Below the pieces are notes generated by a model. It saw nothing but the letters and a program-made list of their open reading frames with translations, was not told the origin of the DNA and did no database searches. This document shows, piece after piece, positions 7,672-16,492 of a DNA stretch of 64,000 nucleotides. Source of the stretch: Brevibacillus brevis (GTDB lineage: Bacteria > Bacillota > Bacilli > Brevibacillales > Brevibacillaceae); assembly GCF_900637055.1 (NCBI RefSeq), contig NZ_LR134338.1:4553001-4617000 (forward strand), given 5' to 3'. How positions within the stretch are numbered: the stretch's first letter is position 1; each line of letters begins with the position of its first letter. A program made the position numbers and the translations under genes.

Positions 7672-10563
7672 TTAGTCCTCCCCCAGCTTCACGGCTTGAT
7701 GGATCTGCATCCGTGACAGCAGAATACCAACGATTCCGATTCCGATAAACAGTGTCACAGCAATGAACGTATAAATGATTTGTTCATCTTGAGGCCTCGA
7801 AATGACAGTAAAGGGAGGAACTTGCTTATCGGCATGCAAATAGAGACTGAGTGCAGGCAAAAACAGGCTATTTGCCAGCTTGCCCGCTGTCATTCCAATC
7901 GCAAAAGCGACGCCAAACGTCAAGAGCTGCTCCCACGCGAGTATGGCAAGAAGCTGTCTGAATGGCATCCCCATCGCGCGGAATACTCCGTATTGCAATT
8001 TTCTGGCTCCAAGTGTAAGCACCCAGTACAACACGTAGCCGATAAAGGTGACCAACATGGAAAGCAGGAACCCAAGCGTCAGCGATCCGTTCAGCCCCAA
8101 ATAAAACGCGCTGTTTTTCACTAGGATGACTTGCTGTTTGGCATTATTCAGCATAGCGAGCTTGACTCCCTCTTGTTCCAGACCCTTGTAAAGCGATTCC
8201 GAAGACGCTCCCGCTTTCATTTTGATCCAAACCTCATACGGCTCCTGACGAATCTTGTCTTGCACGAACGGGAGATTGGCGACGGCCAAATACTGCTCTT
8301 CCATTCTGCTTCCGTATGTGCTTTTTACAGTCGCAGGATTCCATCCCGGCCAGTAATCCACGATGGCATACACAATCATTTCAACCCTGCGAGAATCCCC
8401 CCAACCGAGCAGGATGGTTTGTCCCTCCACCACTTGCAGCTTGTCAGCGAGGCTGCGAGACAGCAAGAGGGCACGCGGTTCTTTTGCTATCAAATTCAAA
8501 TACTCGTGGAAGTGATGGGGCAGCAAGTCTGGCTTCATCCAAGCCGTCTTTGCAAACTCATTAGGATCAATCCCCATCAAGGTGATATCCTTCACAGGAT
8601 CACCCCGAAAAGAAGCCTCCGCCAGCCCGTTCACATAGACTTTCGTTGCATGCTCAACCCCGGGCAGGCCGCTGTACAAGTCAAAATCCGGCTCCACATA
8701 CTGAACAGGAGGAGCTACAGGCTCTTTTTCCACTCCCCCCTCCTCCCCTTCTTCTGCAACATTATTTCCTCGCCGAAAGACCGTTACTTCCGGCTTGTCG
8801 CTCTTCCACTCCGCCTTCAAACGAATATCCGCGCCCATTTGGTAACGGATTCTCTCCTCTGCATTTTGATTAATCGTCCGTGCCATGCTTGCGCTGAACA
8901 TCCCGACGGCGACCGTAATCGTCACGAACAGCATGAGAAAATGATATTGCCGTGGAGCCCTCCCTACCTGCACCAGCGTCGTATGCAGAGAAAGCGGGAA
9001 AAAGGAGCGTCCCGCCCAAGACATCAGGCGTAGGACCCACGGATACAATCGGAGAAGAAGCAGGCCAAAACCAAGTGAAAACAGAACGGGCACAAAAAAG
9101 AGAAGAAAATCGATCGAGATAGCCGAAGCCCCTTCGCTCGTTTTTGCTGCGGTTTCAGCGGCGTTTTGATAGGAATACCATCCATACCACGAGATCGCAA
9201 GCAGCAGAACGTCGAGAAACAGCCGATGCCAAATCGCTCGTCCTCCCATCCTCGCCATGCTTTGCTTGTGTGTGACGATATTTTGCCTGGTTGCCAGAAA
9301 TACAGAAATCAAAACGAGTGTGATACAGGCGAGCACCATCCACGCAGCATACACGAAAACTTCGCTACTAATGGTGACATCCAGACCTTTGCGATCGACG
9401 AATTCGAGAAATCCATTCGAGATGCCAAGTATCTTGCTAAGCTGTATCCCTACAACTGGACCGATCAGAAAAGCGCATAACCCTAAAATGGCGATCTCCA
9501 TGAAATAAATAGAGAAAATCTGCATTCTGCTGGCTCCCCTGCTGCCCAGCACTGCGATTTCCGTTCGCTGCCTCTCCACAATTAATCCCGAAACCATCAC
9601 AAGATAAAGACCGAGCATGATGAAAATGGGGATGTAGAGCGACCAGAGAATGGTTTTGAATTGCTTCTCTTGCTCATTGTACTTGCCCACGAGACTGGCC
9701 GCCGGAAACTGAACGTTGATCTCCGCTTTTTTCAATCCGAGCTGTTGCAGTTTGCCTTCGATCCCGGCCACGGCTGAATTCAGCTTCTCTGTATCGCTTA
9801 TTCGAAATGATTGGTAGTGAAAAGCGGTATACATCTGGGTTGAAATGACCAGATTCTTCTCTTCCAAAAATGTTTTCCGAAAAAGGCGTTCATCCAATAT
9901 GAAGCCATTGGAGTATTCACTGGTCGTAACAAACCAATAAGGATCGTTCCCCTCTTTTTCCTTGAAAACGCCGACTGGTTTGATTCGCACCTTGAGTCCT
10001 TTTGCTTCACTCGCTGTCAACTCATAAAGGCTGCCCAGCACCATCCGCCGATCCTTTAACGCTTTTTCCGTCACCAACGCTTCGTACACGCCATCAACGG
10101 GAGTTGCAGCAGGCAAGCGACCGTCAATCAGCGTCATGTGCTGCTCCAGAGCACTGAGGGAATAAAGCCGTGTACTTTCGGAACTGATCGGATTCTTTGG
10201 CTGTATATTTGGCTGTCTGGCGTCAAACGGGATTGTCCGCAAAATGGTTACTTCTTCATACACGGGTACCCCCAGCGAAGCAATCACTTTGCTTTGAAGA
10301 TGAGCGGCCATTTCGTCCACAAGACCCGTACCATTCTTCCCAAGCTTGTTTTGATTAACGGAGATCAGCAAACCACCGGGGAAGCGCTTCACATTCTTTT
10401 GGTATTCCTCCAGATCCTTTGTCAACATACGCTGGAGTACCCCTGACGTGAATGCGGGTATACTCGATACCAGTCCGACAGCGACGATCAGCCCGATCAG
10501 CAGGCTGCCGACCAGCCAGCGGTTATTCATCATTTTCCGCAAGATCATTTGCAGCATCGCCAC
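7672..10563 (-). CDS. ABC permease, MacB/FtsX family, two FtsX domains (963 aa)
   Basis: A GTG start at 10563 follows AGGGGGACAATCTT. The protein has an N-terminal TM (about 17-37), a long extracytoplasmic MacB-type domain, a first FtsX block of membrane segments (about 310-430), a middle TM group near 455-510, a second TM near 540, a second extracytoplasmic domain, and a C-terminal FtsX block (about 835-960). At 963 residues it is a fused double FtsX permease, as in LolCE-like or YknZ-dimer-equivalent Gram-positive systems. It contains an acidic, glycine-rich stretch (EEGEEGGVEKEP). With two ATPases and an adaptor in the operon it probably exports a peptide or lipid-linked substrate, or resists one. 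Confidence 0.85.
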   Translation of the reverse strand: MAMLQMILRKMMNNRWLVGSLLIGLIVAVGLVSSIPAFTSGVLQRMLTKDLEEYQKNVKRFPGGLLISVNQNKLGKNGTGLVDEMAAHLQSKVIASLGVPVYEEVTILRTIPFDARQPNIQPKNPISSESTRLYSLSALEQHMTLIDGRLPAATPVDGVYEALVTEKALKDRRMVLGSLYELTASEAKGLKVRIKPVGVFKEKEGNDPYWFVTTSEYSNGFILDERLFRKTFLEEKNLVISTQMYTAFHYQSFRISDTEKLNSAVAGIEGKLQQLGLKKAEINVQFPAASLVGKYNEQEKQFKTILWSLYIPIFIMLGLYLVMVSGLIVERQRTEIAVLGSRGASRMQIFSIYFMEIAILGLCAFLIGPVVGIQLSKILGISNGFLEFVDRKGLDVTISSEVFVYAAWMVLACITLVLISVFLATRQNIVTHKQSMARMGGRAIWHRLFLDVLLLAISWYGWYSYQNAAETAAKTSEGASAISIDFLLFFVPVLFSLGFGLLLLRLYPWVLRLMSWAGRSFFPLSLHTTLVQVGRAPRQYHFLMLFVTITVAVGMFSASMARTINQNAEERIRYQMGADIRLKAEWKSDKPEVTVFRRGNNVAEEGEEGGVEKEPVAPPVQYVEPDFDLYSGLPGVEHATKVYVNGLAEASFRGDPVKDITLMGIDPNEFAKTAWMKPDLLPHHFHEYLNLIAKEPRALLLSRSLADKLQVVEGQTILLGWGDSRRVEMIVYAIVDYWPGWNPATVKSTYGSRMEEQYLAVANLPFVQDKIRQEPYEVWIKMKAGASSESLYKGLEQEGVKLAMLNNAKQQVILVKNSAFYLGLNGSLTLGFLLSMLVTFIGYVLYWVLTLGARKLQYGVFRAMGMPFRQLLAILAWEQLLTFGVAFAIGMTAGKLANSLFLPALSLYLHADKQVPPFTVISRPQDEQIIYTFIAVTLFIGIGIVGILLSRMQIHQAVKLGED

Positions 10564-10575
10564 AAGATTGTCCCC

Positions 10576-11754
10576 CTATTCCAAAATAACCAGTTGGCCT
10601 GCCGAAAGACCTTTGCGAATCTCAATCTCCGTCTGGGTCATGATGCCGGTCTCCACGTCCACTTCCTTCTTGCTATTCCCGTCGAGCACCCGCACGTACT
10701 TCCTGCCCAATAGTTCATGAAGTGCTTTTCTCGGTATGATGAGCGCCTGATCCTGCTTGTCCACAATTACTTCGATACTGACTCCTGTCCCGATCTCCAA
10801 GCCCTTCGGGGGAATTTTCGGTGAAATCAGCAAACTTCTCTGATACAGCTTCGTCAAATCCTCTGGTAAATTGGATGGGACATGCAGGGGTGTCTGAACA
10901 ACTGTCCCCTCGCCATTTTCGCCGTCTTTGCCCGAGAGAATGACCTTCATTCCTTCTCGAACGTCTTGCAGAGCCTCTTTCTCAGGAGCGGTATACACCA
11001 CGAACAGCTTGTTCGGATCGCCTATCGTTACCAACTTTTGATGCGCTTCCACCTCATCTCCTACCTGCTCGTTGCTTGTAAAAAGCACGATGCCGTCAAA
11101 GGGCGAGATCAGCTTGGTCTCGTTCCAACGCTGTTGCAGGTTCTTCAAGTCCATCTCTTTTTGCTTTACGTTCAGCCTGGCACGCTCGACCACGTACTGC
11201 CGCTTCTTGGGATCCTGCAATTTCGCCAAGTCTAGCTGAGCCTTTTCCAATTCGATCTTGGCTAGCTTGGTCTCGTTTACCTTGGCGTTCATCTCTGCCT
11301 TCAAAACGTCCAGCTTTGCGGATTCGACTTCGTAGTGATTATCCTGCTGGGCTTCAAGCAGCTCCAGCTTTGCCTTCTCCACTTCATACCGGGCCGACTC
11401 AATCGCCCTTTCCATTTCAGCCGCATCCAATTCAGCAAGCACCTGTCCTTTTTTCACCTGATCGCCTCCTTGGACAGAGAACGACTTCAGCCGCAGTCCC
11501 TTCGTCTCTGGGAAAGAGAGCTCCGCCGTTTTCACGGTCGTGAAAGAGGCGTTTCCTTTCACACTTTTTACGATCGTCCCTTGCAAAACTTCTGCTACCT
11601 CGTATTTGATAGGTGACGGCTCGACTAATGGCGGAGCCAGAACCTCCTCTTCCTTAGGGAATAAGGAGCAACCCGTCAACAAAAGGAAAACGGTTACGTA
11701 CGCCCATTTTAATTTGCTATTCCTTGATACGACCGTCCTCCAATTCATAGACAT
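10576..11754 (-). CDS. HlyD/RND-type adaptor lipoprotein of an ABC exporter
   Basis: A 392-residue membrane-fusion-type adaptor. Residues 17-30 form a signal peptide with the lipobox LLTGC, so it should be a lipoprotein outside the membrane. A lipoyl/barrel-sandwich part comes first (FSVQGGDQVKKGQVLAELDA), a long alpha-helical hairpin follows (about 105-205, heptad-rich with repeated EKAKLEL/AQLDL), and then a beta-barrel half with SPFDGIVLF. In this family the adaptor links permease and substrate path. Its start overlaps the upstream ATPase by 38 bases, and it ends 12 bases before the permease, so the genes are cotranscribed. Confidence 0.88.
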   Translation of the reverse strand: MSMNWRTVVSRNSKLKWAYVTVFLLLTGCSLFPKEEEVLAPPLVEPSPIKYEVAEVLQGTIVKSVKGNASFTTVKTAELSFPETKGLRLKSFSVQGGDQVKKGQVLAELDAAEMERAIESARYEVEKAKLELLEAQQDNHYEVESAKLDVLKAEMNAKVNETKLAKIELEKAQLDLAKLQDPKKRQYVVERARLNVKQKEMDLKNLQQRWNETKLISPFDGIVLFTSNEQVGDEVEAHQKLVTIGDPNKLFVVYTAPEKEALQDVREGMKVILSGKDGENGEGTVVQTPLHVPSNLPEDLTKLYQRSLLISPKIPPKGLEIGTGVSIEVIVDKQDQALIIPRKALHELLGRKYVRVLDGNSKKEVDVETGIMTQTEIEIRKGLSAGQLVILE

Positions 11755-12391
11755 CGTCGGCCACCTCCATTACACCGGGATCATGTGTCGTCATGACAAT
11801 GCTCATAGCACCCTCATCGACCAGCTGGCGAAACAGGCCGCTGATTTGCATACCCGTTTTACTATCCAGCTCAGCTGTCGGCTCATCCGCCAATAGTAAT
11901 GTCGGCCTGTTCGCAACAGCTCTGGCAATCGCACAGCGTTGCTGTTCTCCACCGGACATCTCAAATGGCCGATGGTGCACCCGTTTGGAAAGTCCAACGA
12001 TATCAAGCGATTCGCGAACACGCTCCTTCCATTCTGCAGCAGGCACCCCTGACAGCCGGAGTCCAAACTCGACGTTTTCAGCGGCTGACATCAGCGGAAG
12101 CAGGCCAAACGACTGGAAGATAAAGGCCATGTTCTTTCGCCTGATCCTCGTTCGCTCATGATCCGATAGCTGGCCGATTTCTCGTCCCTGAAAGTACACG
12201 CTTCCTACCGTCGGACGATCGAGGCCACCCAACAGGTTTAATAGAGTCGTTTTTCCTGATCCTGATCTGCCTTTTAAAACAAGCAGTCGCCCTGATTCTA
12301 CACGCATTTCTACGCCCGCAAGCGCTCTGACGGCAGCTGCCCCTCTGCCAAACGTGCGTTCTACGTTTTTTGTCTCTGCAATGAACGGCAA
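11717..12391 (-). CDS. ABC ATPase, MacB/LolD family
   Basis: First gene of the four-gene export operon. I start it at the TTG at 12391, which follows GGGGGTGTCAT, giving a protein that begins MPFIAETKNVERTFG; a longer frame from 12451 has no ribosome binding site. Walker A is GRSGSGKT (41-48), the signature MSGGEQQR and Walker B LLLADEPTAELD follow. It is about 224 residues, typical of LolD. The operon holds a second, longer ATPase at its far end but only one permease polypeptide, with two FtsX halves. The two ATPases could form a heterodimer, one per half; this is inference. Confidence 0.87.
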   Translation of the reverse strand: MPFIAETKNVERTFGRGAAAVRALAGVEMRVESGRLLVLKGRSGSGKTTLLNLLGGLDRPTVGSVYFQGREIGQLSDHERTRIRRKNMAFIFQSFGLLPLMSAAENVEFGLRLSGVPAAEWKERVRESLDIVGLSKRVHHRPFEMSGGEQQRCAIARAVANRPTLLLADEPTAELDSKTGMQISGLFRQLVDEGAMSIVMTTHDPGVMEVADDVYELEDGRIKE

Positions 12392-12533
12392 AATGACACC
12401 CCCGAAAATATATCTGAAAAATGCAAGTTTTGTTAATAGTAACTCAAACAAAAACTATTGTTTAGTAAAATTGGAATAAACTAATATTAACAAAAATAAA
12501 CACCATATTTTGGCCACTAATGCCACCTACAAA

Positions 12534-12571
12534 AGAAAAAAGGCAAAACCCTGTGGTTCTGCCTTTTTCTT
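12534..12571. terminator. Rho-independent terminator after deaminase operon
   Basis: AGAAAAAAGGCA pairs with TGCCTTTTTCT, with AACC/GGTT extending the stem. The hairpin is T-rich at both ends and lies 14 bases beyond the stop of the last deaminase gene. Confidence 0.8.
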
Positions 12572-12584
12572 ATTTCTTTCGATT

Positions 12585-13802
12585 TTACAAAGCCCCAGAA
12601 ACGACATTCCCGCGGAACATGACTGCTTGGCGCTTCGCACGACGTGCAACAGCCTCTGCTGCCGAGGATGCATGAACGAATACGATATCCGCCTCATCGC
12701 CAACATTCGGCCATAGGCGGTTGCCCTCTTTATCCAGCGGCGTCTTCCCGCCTGTAATGAAGCCCAGTGCTTGAGACAGGGAACGCTCGTCCTGCATACG
12801 GAAGCGCTCTGCCAAGCGGCCCGCTTTTTCCAAGCTGTCGCCTTGTCCAAATGGCGACCAGTGATCAGTAATACTGTCGTCACCGAGAGAGACCGAAACG
12901 CCTTTCTCATGCAGCAATGGGATCGGAATTGTTCCTCTGTTCACGGGTACAGTGGAAGTAATCGAAATGCCCAAGCCAGCGAGCATTTCCGCTACTTCGC
13001 CTGCTTCTTCCAGGCTGATGTCGGCAAGGGAGTTGGCATGGCTGATGGTAACGCGACCTTGCCAGCCTGCTTCTTCGGTCATTTTAGCCAGACGCTTGAA
13101 TGTAAACACCCCGAGATGATCCGGGTCATGCAAGTGAACATCGATTGGTGCATTCGCTTCGACTGCCAGCTCAAAAATGGTAGCGAGCGATTTCTCGATG
13201 TTTTGATCGACGGTTGCCGGGTCTACACCACCAACGTAGGTCGCGCCCATTTTCAAGGCTTGGCGGATGTTCTCCACTTGGTTGCTTCGCAGAAGACCTT
13301 GCTGCGGGAAGGCAACGACCTCGCACTGCAATCTGCCGCTGAAGGTTTCCAGAGCTGCCATGGTCGCTTCCAGGTTTTTGAGTCCGATATACGGATCGAT
13401 ATTACAATGGGAGCGAATATGGGTGGAGCCTGCGGACAGCAGCAATTCCAGCATTTTTTCTGCGCGCTCTTGGGCTGTTGGCAACAGCTTTGGCATGAGC
13501 TGGCTCTCTTCTTCCAGTCGACCCAAGATGTTTTTTACTGGTGTCACTGCTTTCCAAGGGCCGCCATAGTACGTTTTGTCGATGTGGATGTGCATATCCC
13601 GAAATGACGGCAGGGCCAACAGACCGCTGGCATCCTTCGTTGGCAGCTCGGTTTGTGGAGCAGCTCCATTCACGATCTGTAGAATTCGTCCGTCTTCTAT
13701 TAATAGATGCGCCACTTCAGTATCTGTAGCAACCACCTTGTCATTTTCTTTGCGGTATCCGCTCTCCAAGCGGACGTTGGTTATCCAATAGGCTGTAGAC
13801 AT
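12585..13802 (-). CDS. Amidohydrolase, cytosine deaminase (CodA) family, copy 1
   Basis: A 405-residue member of the metal-dependent amidohydrolase superfamily, closest in motif order to CodA. By eye the ligands are HIHID (His71, His73), His223 in VHLHDPDH, His255 in TISHA and Asp309 in LGDDS, followed by the conserved W315-x-PFG. The substrate-site Gln of CodA (FPQxG) is kept as Gln167. The catalytic Glu that stands three residues after the third His in CodA is Asp226 here. It is the last of three tandem paralogues, 34 bases after copy 2, and is followed by a terminator. The substrate is unknown; deamination or amide hydrolysis of a ring nitrogen compound is expected. Confidence 0.85.
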   Translation of the reverse strand: MSTAYWITNVRLESGYRKENDKVVATDTEVAHLLIEDGRILQIVNGAAPQTELPTKDASGLLALPSFRDMHIHIDKTYYGGPWKAVTPVKNILGRLEEESQLMPKLLPTAQERAEKMLELLLSAGSTHIRSHCNIDPYIGLKNLEATMAALETFSGRLQCEVVAFPQQGLLRSNQVENIRQALKMGATYVGGVDPATVDQNIEKSLATIFELAVEANAPIDVHLHDPDHLGVFTFKRLAKMTEEAGWQGRVTISHANSLADISLEEAGEVAEMLAGLGISITSTVPVNRGTIPIPLLHEKGVSVSLGDDSITDHWSPFGQGDSLEKAGRLAERFRMQDERSLSQALGFITGGKTPLDKEGNRLWPNVGDEADIVFVHASSAAEAVARRAKRQAVMFRGNVVSGAL

Positions 13803-13836
13803 CTATCCATGACATCCTTTCTATTTAAAAGTAGTA

Positions 13837-15060
13837 CTACCACTCACCCGCTACCCGATTGCCTTGGAAAAGAACGACCTTGCGCTTCGCACGTCTCGCA
13901 ACTGCTTCTGCTGAACATGTCGCTTCGACTGCCATCAGGCTCGCCTCATCTCCAACCAATGGCCACAGGCGATTCCCGGTTTCATCGAGAGTGATCCGCC
14001 CTTCTGTCACGAAGCCAAGTGCTACGCCTAACGATCTTTCATCCGTCAAGCGGAAGCGTTCAGCCAGTCGTCCCGCTTTTTCCAACAAGTCTCCACTGCC
14101 AAAGGGTGTCCAGTTGTCTGTCAGGCTATCGTTGCCGAGCATGACGGCAACCCCTTCTTGATGCAGCAACGGAATCGGTATGGTCGGGCGATTGATCGGC
14201 ACGGTCGATGCAAGGGAGATACCAAGAGAGGCGAGTCGTTGTGCCATCTCTCTGGCTTCTTCCTGCGAAACATCGCCTAATCCCATCGCGTGACTAATCG
14301 TGACACGTCCTTGCCAGCCTGCCTCTTCAGTCAGAGCAGCGAGGCGCTTCATCGTAAACACGCCGAGATGCCCCGGATCATGCAAATGCATGTCAATGTC
14401 GGCATCCGCTTCGACTGCCAGCTCTAGCATCGTTTGCAGGGAACGCTCGATGTCCCCGTCTACTCCACCCGGATCGACGCCGCCTACATGAGTGGCGCCT
14501 TGACGCAGTGCCTCACGTACCATGTCGCGTGCTTGTGTACGCAGCATGCCATAATGCGGGAACGCAACGATTTCGTGGGAGACACGGTCTGCATACGTCT
14601 CAAATGCTCTCTTCATTCCCTCCAAAAACCCAAGACCCACCTGTGGGTCCACATGACAATGCGTTCTTACATGCGTAACCCCTGTTTCCACCAGCAGCGA
14701 GAGAATTTTTTCTGCTCCTGTCTGCGCCTGCTTGAGATACATCGGCAACAGCCCTCTGTCCTCAGCGTGGCGTTCGAACAAGTTTTTTACGGGAGTTGTT
14801 GCCTTCCATGGGCCGCCGTAATACGTTTTTTCCAGATGAATGTGCTTCTCGGCCATAGACGGCAAGATCAGTAAGCCCTTCGCGTCCTTTTTCGGCAGCC
14901 CATCCTCCAAAATTTCACTAGAAGGGACAATGCGCGTAATTTTCCCATGCTCAATGAGCAAATCGCACAGCTCTGTCCGTGTTCCACTGACCACGCCTTC
15001 TTCCCACTCATACCCGATTTCCAATCGAGCGTTGACGATCCAATAAGGAGAAGATTTCAC
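13837..15060 (-). CDS. Amidohydrolase, cytosine deaminase (CodA) family, copy 2
   Basis: A 407-residue paralogue with a GTG start after GAGGGGTGAAAAGCCG. Metal-site motifs are EKHIHLEK (His73, His75), MHLHDPGH, TISHA and GNDSLTDNW. It differs from its neighbours at the CodA substrate-binding Gln: the motif reads FPHYG here (His169) instead of FPQxG. The proton-shuttle position again carries Asp rather than Glu. It is spaced 16 bases after copy 3 and 34 bases before copy 1, so all three are one transcription unit. The changed pocket residue suggests a substrate different from those of the two flanking copies. Confidence 0.85.
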   Translation of the reverse strand: MKSSPYWIVNARLEIGYEWEEGVVSGTRTELCDLLIEHGKITRIVPSSEILEDGLPKKDAKGLLILPSMAEKHIHLEKTYYGGPWKATTPVKNLFERHAEDRGLLPMYLKQAQTGAEKILSLLVETGVTHVRTHCHVDPQVGLGFLEGMKRAFETYADRVSHEIVAFPHYGMLRTQARDMVREALRQGATHVGGVDPGGVDGDIERSLQTMLELAVEADADIDMHLHDPGHLGVFTMKRLAALTEEAGWQGRVTISHAMGLGDVSQEEAREMAQRLASLGISLASTVPINRPTIPIPLLHQEGVAVMLGNDSLTDNWTPFGSGDLLEKAGRLAERFRLTDERSLGVALGFVTEGRITLDETGNRLWPLVGDEASLMAVEATCSAEAVARRAKRKVVLFQGNRVAGEW

Positions 15061-15076
15061 CGGCTTTTCACCCCTC

Positions 15077-16312
15077 TTAAACGTTCACTTCTTCCACTTG
15101 ACCAGAAGCGAGATTGCCTTTGAAGAATACAGCGTGTCGATCTGCACGGCGCGCGATCGCTTCTGCCGAGCAGGTCGCATCCACGAGGATCAGGCTAGCG
15201 TCTTCCCCTTGTGCAGGCCACAGCTGTGTTCCGTTGGCATCCAGCGTCGTTTTGCCACCTGTGATAAAACGCAGCGATTGAGACAGCGACAGCTCGTCCA
15301 GCCAACGATTGCGTTCTGCCAGTCGCCAGAGGCGCTCCAGCACATCGCCATTTCCGTATGGCTGCCACGTGTCAAAAATGTTGTCGCAGCCGACCGCAAC
15401 GTCTACGCCATTTTGGTGCAACAGCTGCACAGGTGGAATGACGCGGCTAAATGGCACGCTGGTGATGATCGTAATGCCTGCTTCCCGCAGGATCGTCGCC
15501 ATCTCCTCTGCTTCTTGCACAGGGATGTCTCCGAGCGCAAACGCATGGCTGATCGCTACGCGGCCTTGCCAGCCAGCGTCTACGGTCATTGCTGCCAGCC
15601 GCTTCATCGTGTAGGTTCCCAAATGTCCCGGGTCATGCAAATGCAAGTCCACACCTGCGTTTGCTTCTACCGCCAGCTCCATCATTTGGTGCAAGGATTC
15701 TTCTATATCACCATCCACATTAGCTGGGTCTACGCCCCCGACATGAGTCGCTCCTTGGCGCAATGCTTCACGCAAGAGTGCTTTTGCATCTGTACGCAAC
15801 AAGCCATGCTGCGGAAATGCCACGATTTCGTGGGTGACTCGATCCGCGTAGGTTGCTAATGCTGCTTTTACTGATTCCAAATTGGAGATTCCTACTTCCG
15901 GGTAAATGTCCACATGTGTACGCACGTGTGTCGAGCCATAGGACAAGAGGATCTCCAACAGATTCTCCGCACGCTCTTGTGTGGTTGTCGGCAAACTTGG
16001 CAGTGTGCGCTTTTCAATTTCACAGCGTTCAAAGATATTGGACACAGGAATGACAGCCCGCCATGGTTCTCCCTGAAGCGTCTTGTCCAAATGAACATGC
16101 TTCTCTACTAATGATGGGAGTGCCAATAAGCCTTTTGCATCCTTTTGCAAAATACCGTCTGTAAGCGTCTCTGTCGCTGGTACAATACGCGCGAATTTTC
16201 CGTCTTTTACCAAAATGTGATACAAGGATGCCTCTGTCCCCGTGACGACACCATTTTCCCGACGGTAGCCCGTCTCCAAACGAACATTGGTCAACCAATA
16301 GGTAACGCCCAT
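15077..16312 (-). CDS. Amidohydrolase, cytosine deaminase (CodA) family, copy 3 (first in operon)
   Basis: A 411-residue paralogue and the promoter-proximal gene of the triplet. Motifs are EKHVHLDK (His72, His74), FPQHG (Gln168), LHLHDPGH, AISHA and GCDNIFDTW. The THCxxDP segment of copies 1 and 2 reads THVDIYP here, so a conserved Cys and Asp are lost. It starts after AGAGAGGGTGGATAATGG. The 180 bases upstream form a shared divergent control region with the peptide-type ABC transporter at 16493. A link between that transporter and these enzymes, import then hydrolysis, is inferred from position only. Confidence 0.85.
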   Translation of the reverse strand: MGVTYWLTNVRLETGYRRENGVVTGTEASLYHILVKDGKFARIVPATETLTDGILQKDAKGLLALPSLVEKHVHLDKTLQGEPWRAVIPVSNIFERCEIEKRTLPSLPTTTQERAENLLEILLSYGSTHVRTHVDIYPEVGISNLESVKAALATYADRVTHEIVAFPQHGLLRTDAKALLREALRQGATHVGGVDPANVDGDIEESLHQMMELAVEANAGVDLHLHDPGHLGTYTMKRLAAMTVDAGWQGRVAISHAFALGDIPVQEAEEMATILREAGITIITSVPFSRVIPPVQLLHQNGVDVAVGCDNIFDTWQPYGNGDVLERLWRLAERNRWLDELSLSQSLRFITGGKTTLDANGTQLWPAQGEDASLILVDATCSAEAIARRADRHAVFFKGNLASGQVEEVNV

Positions 16313-16492
16313 CCATTATCCACCCTCTCTTTGTCTCTCTCCATTCCTTTCTCCCCCATTATCTAGGAAGCCGGAAGACTTGATTTGCACAATCTTTACG
16401 TCTATTTTCACTATTTTTACGACTTGTTCAAATTGCCTTTACTTCGTACATTTTTCTGATAACTTTGACGTAAGCAAAGGAGGGGTTACACC

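Noticed and set aside
8131..9033. A 300-codon plus-strand frame opposite the FtsX permease
   Set aside because: It is antisense to a clear ABC permease, has no ribosome binding site, and its residue make-up (many Arg, His, Ser) is that of a shadow frame.
12771..13607. A 278-codon plus-strand frame opposite deaminase copy 1
   Set aside because: It is antisense to a gene with all family motifs, and the frame has Cys/His-rich shadow composition.
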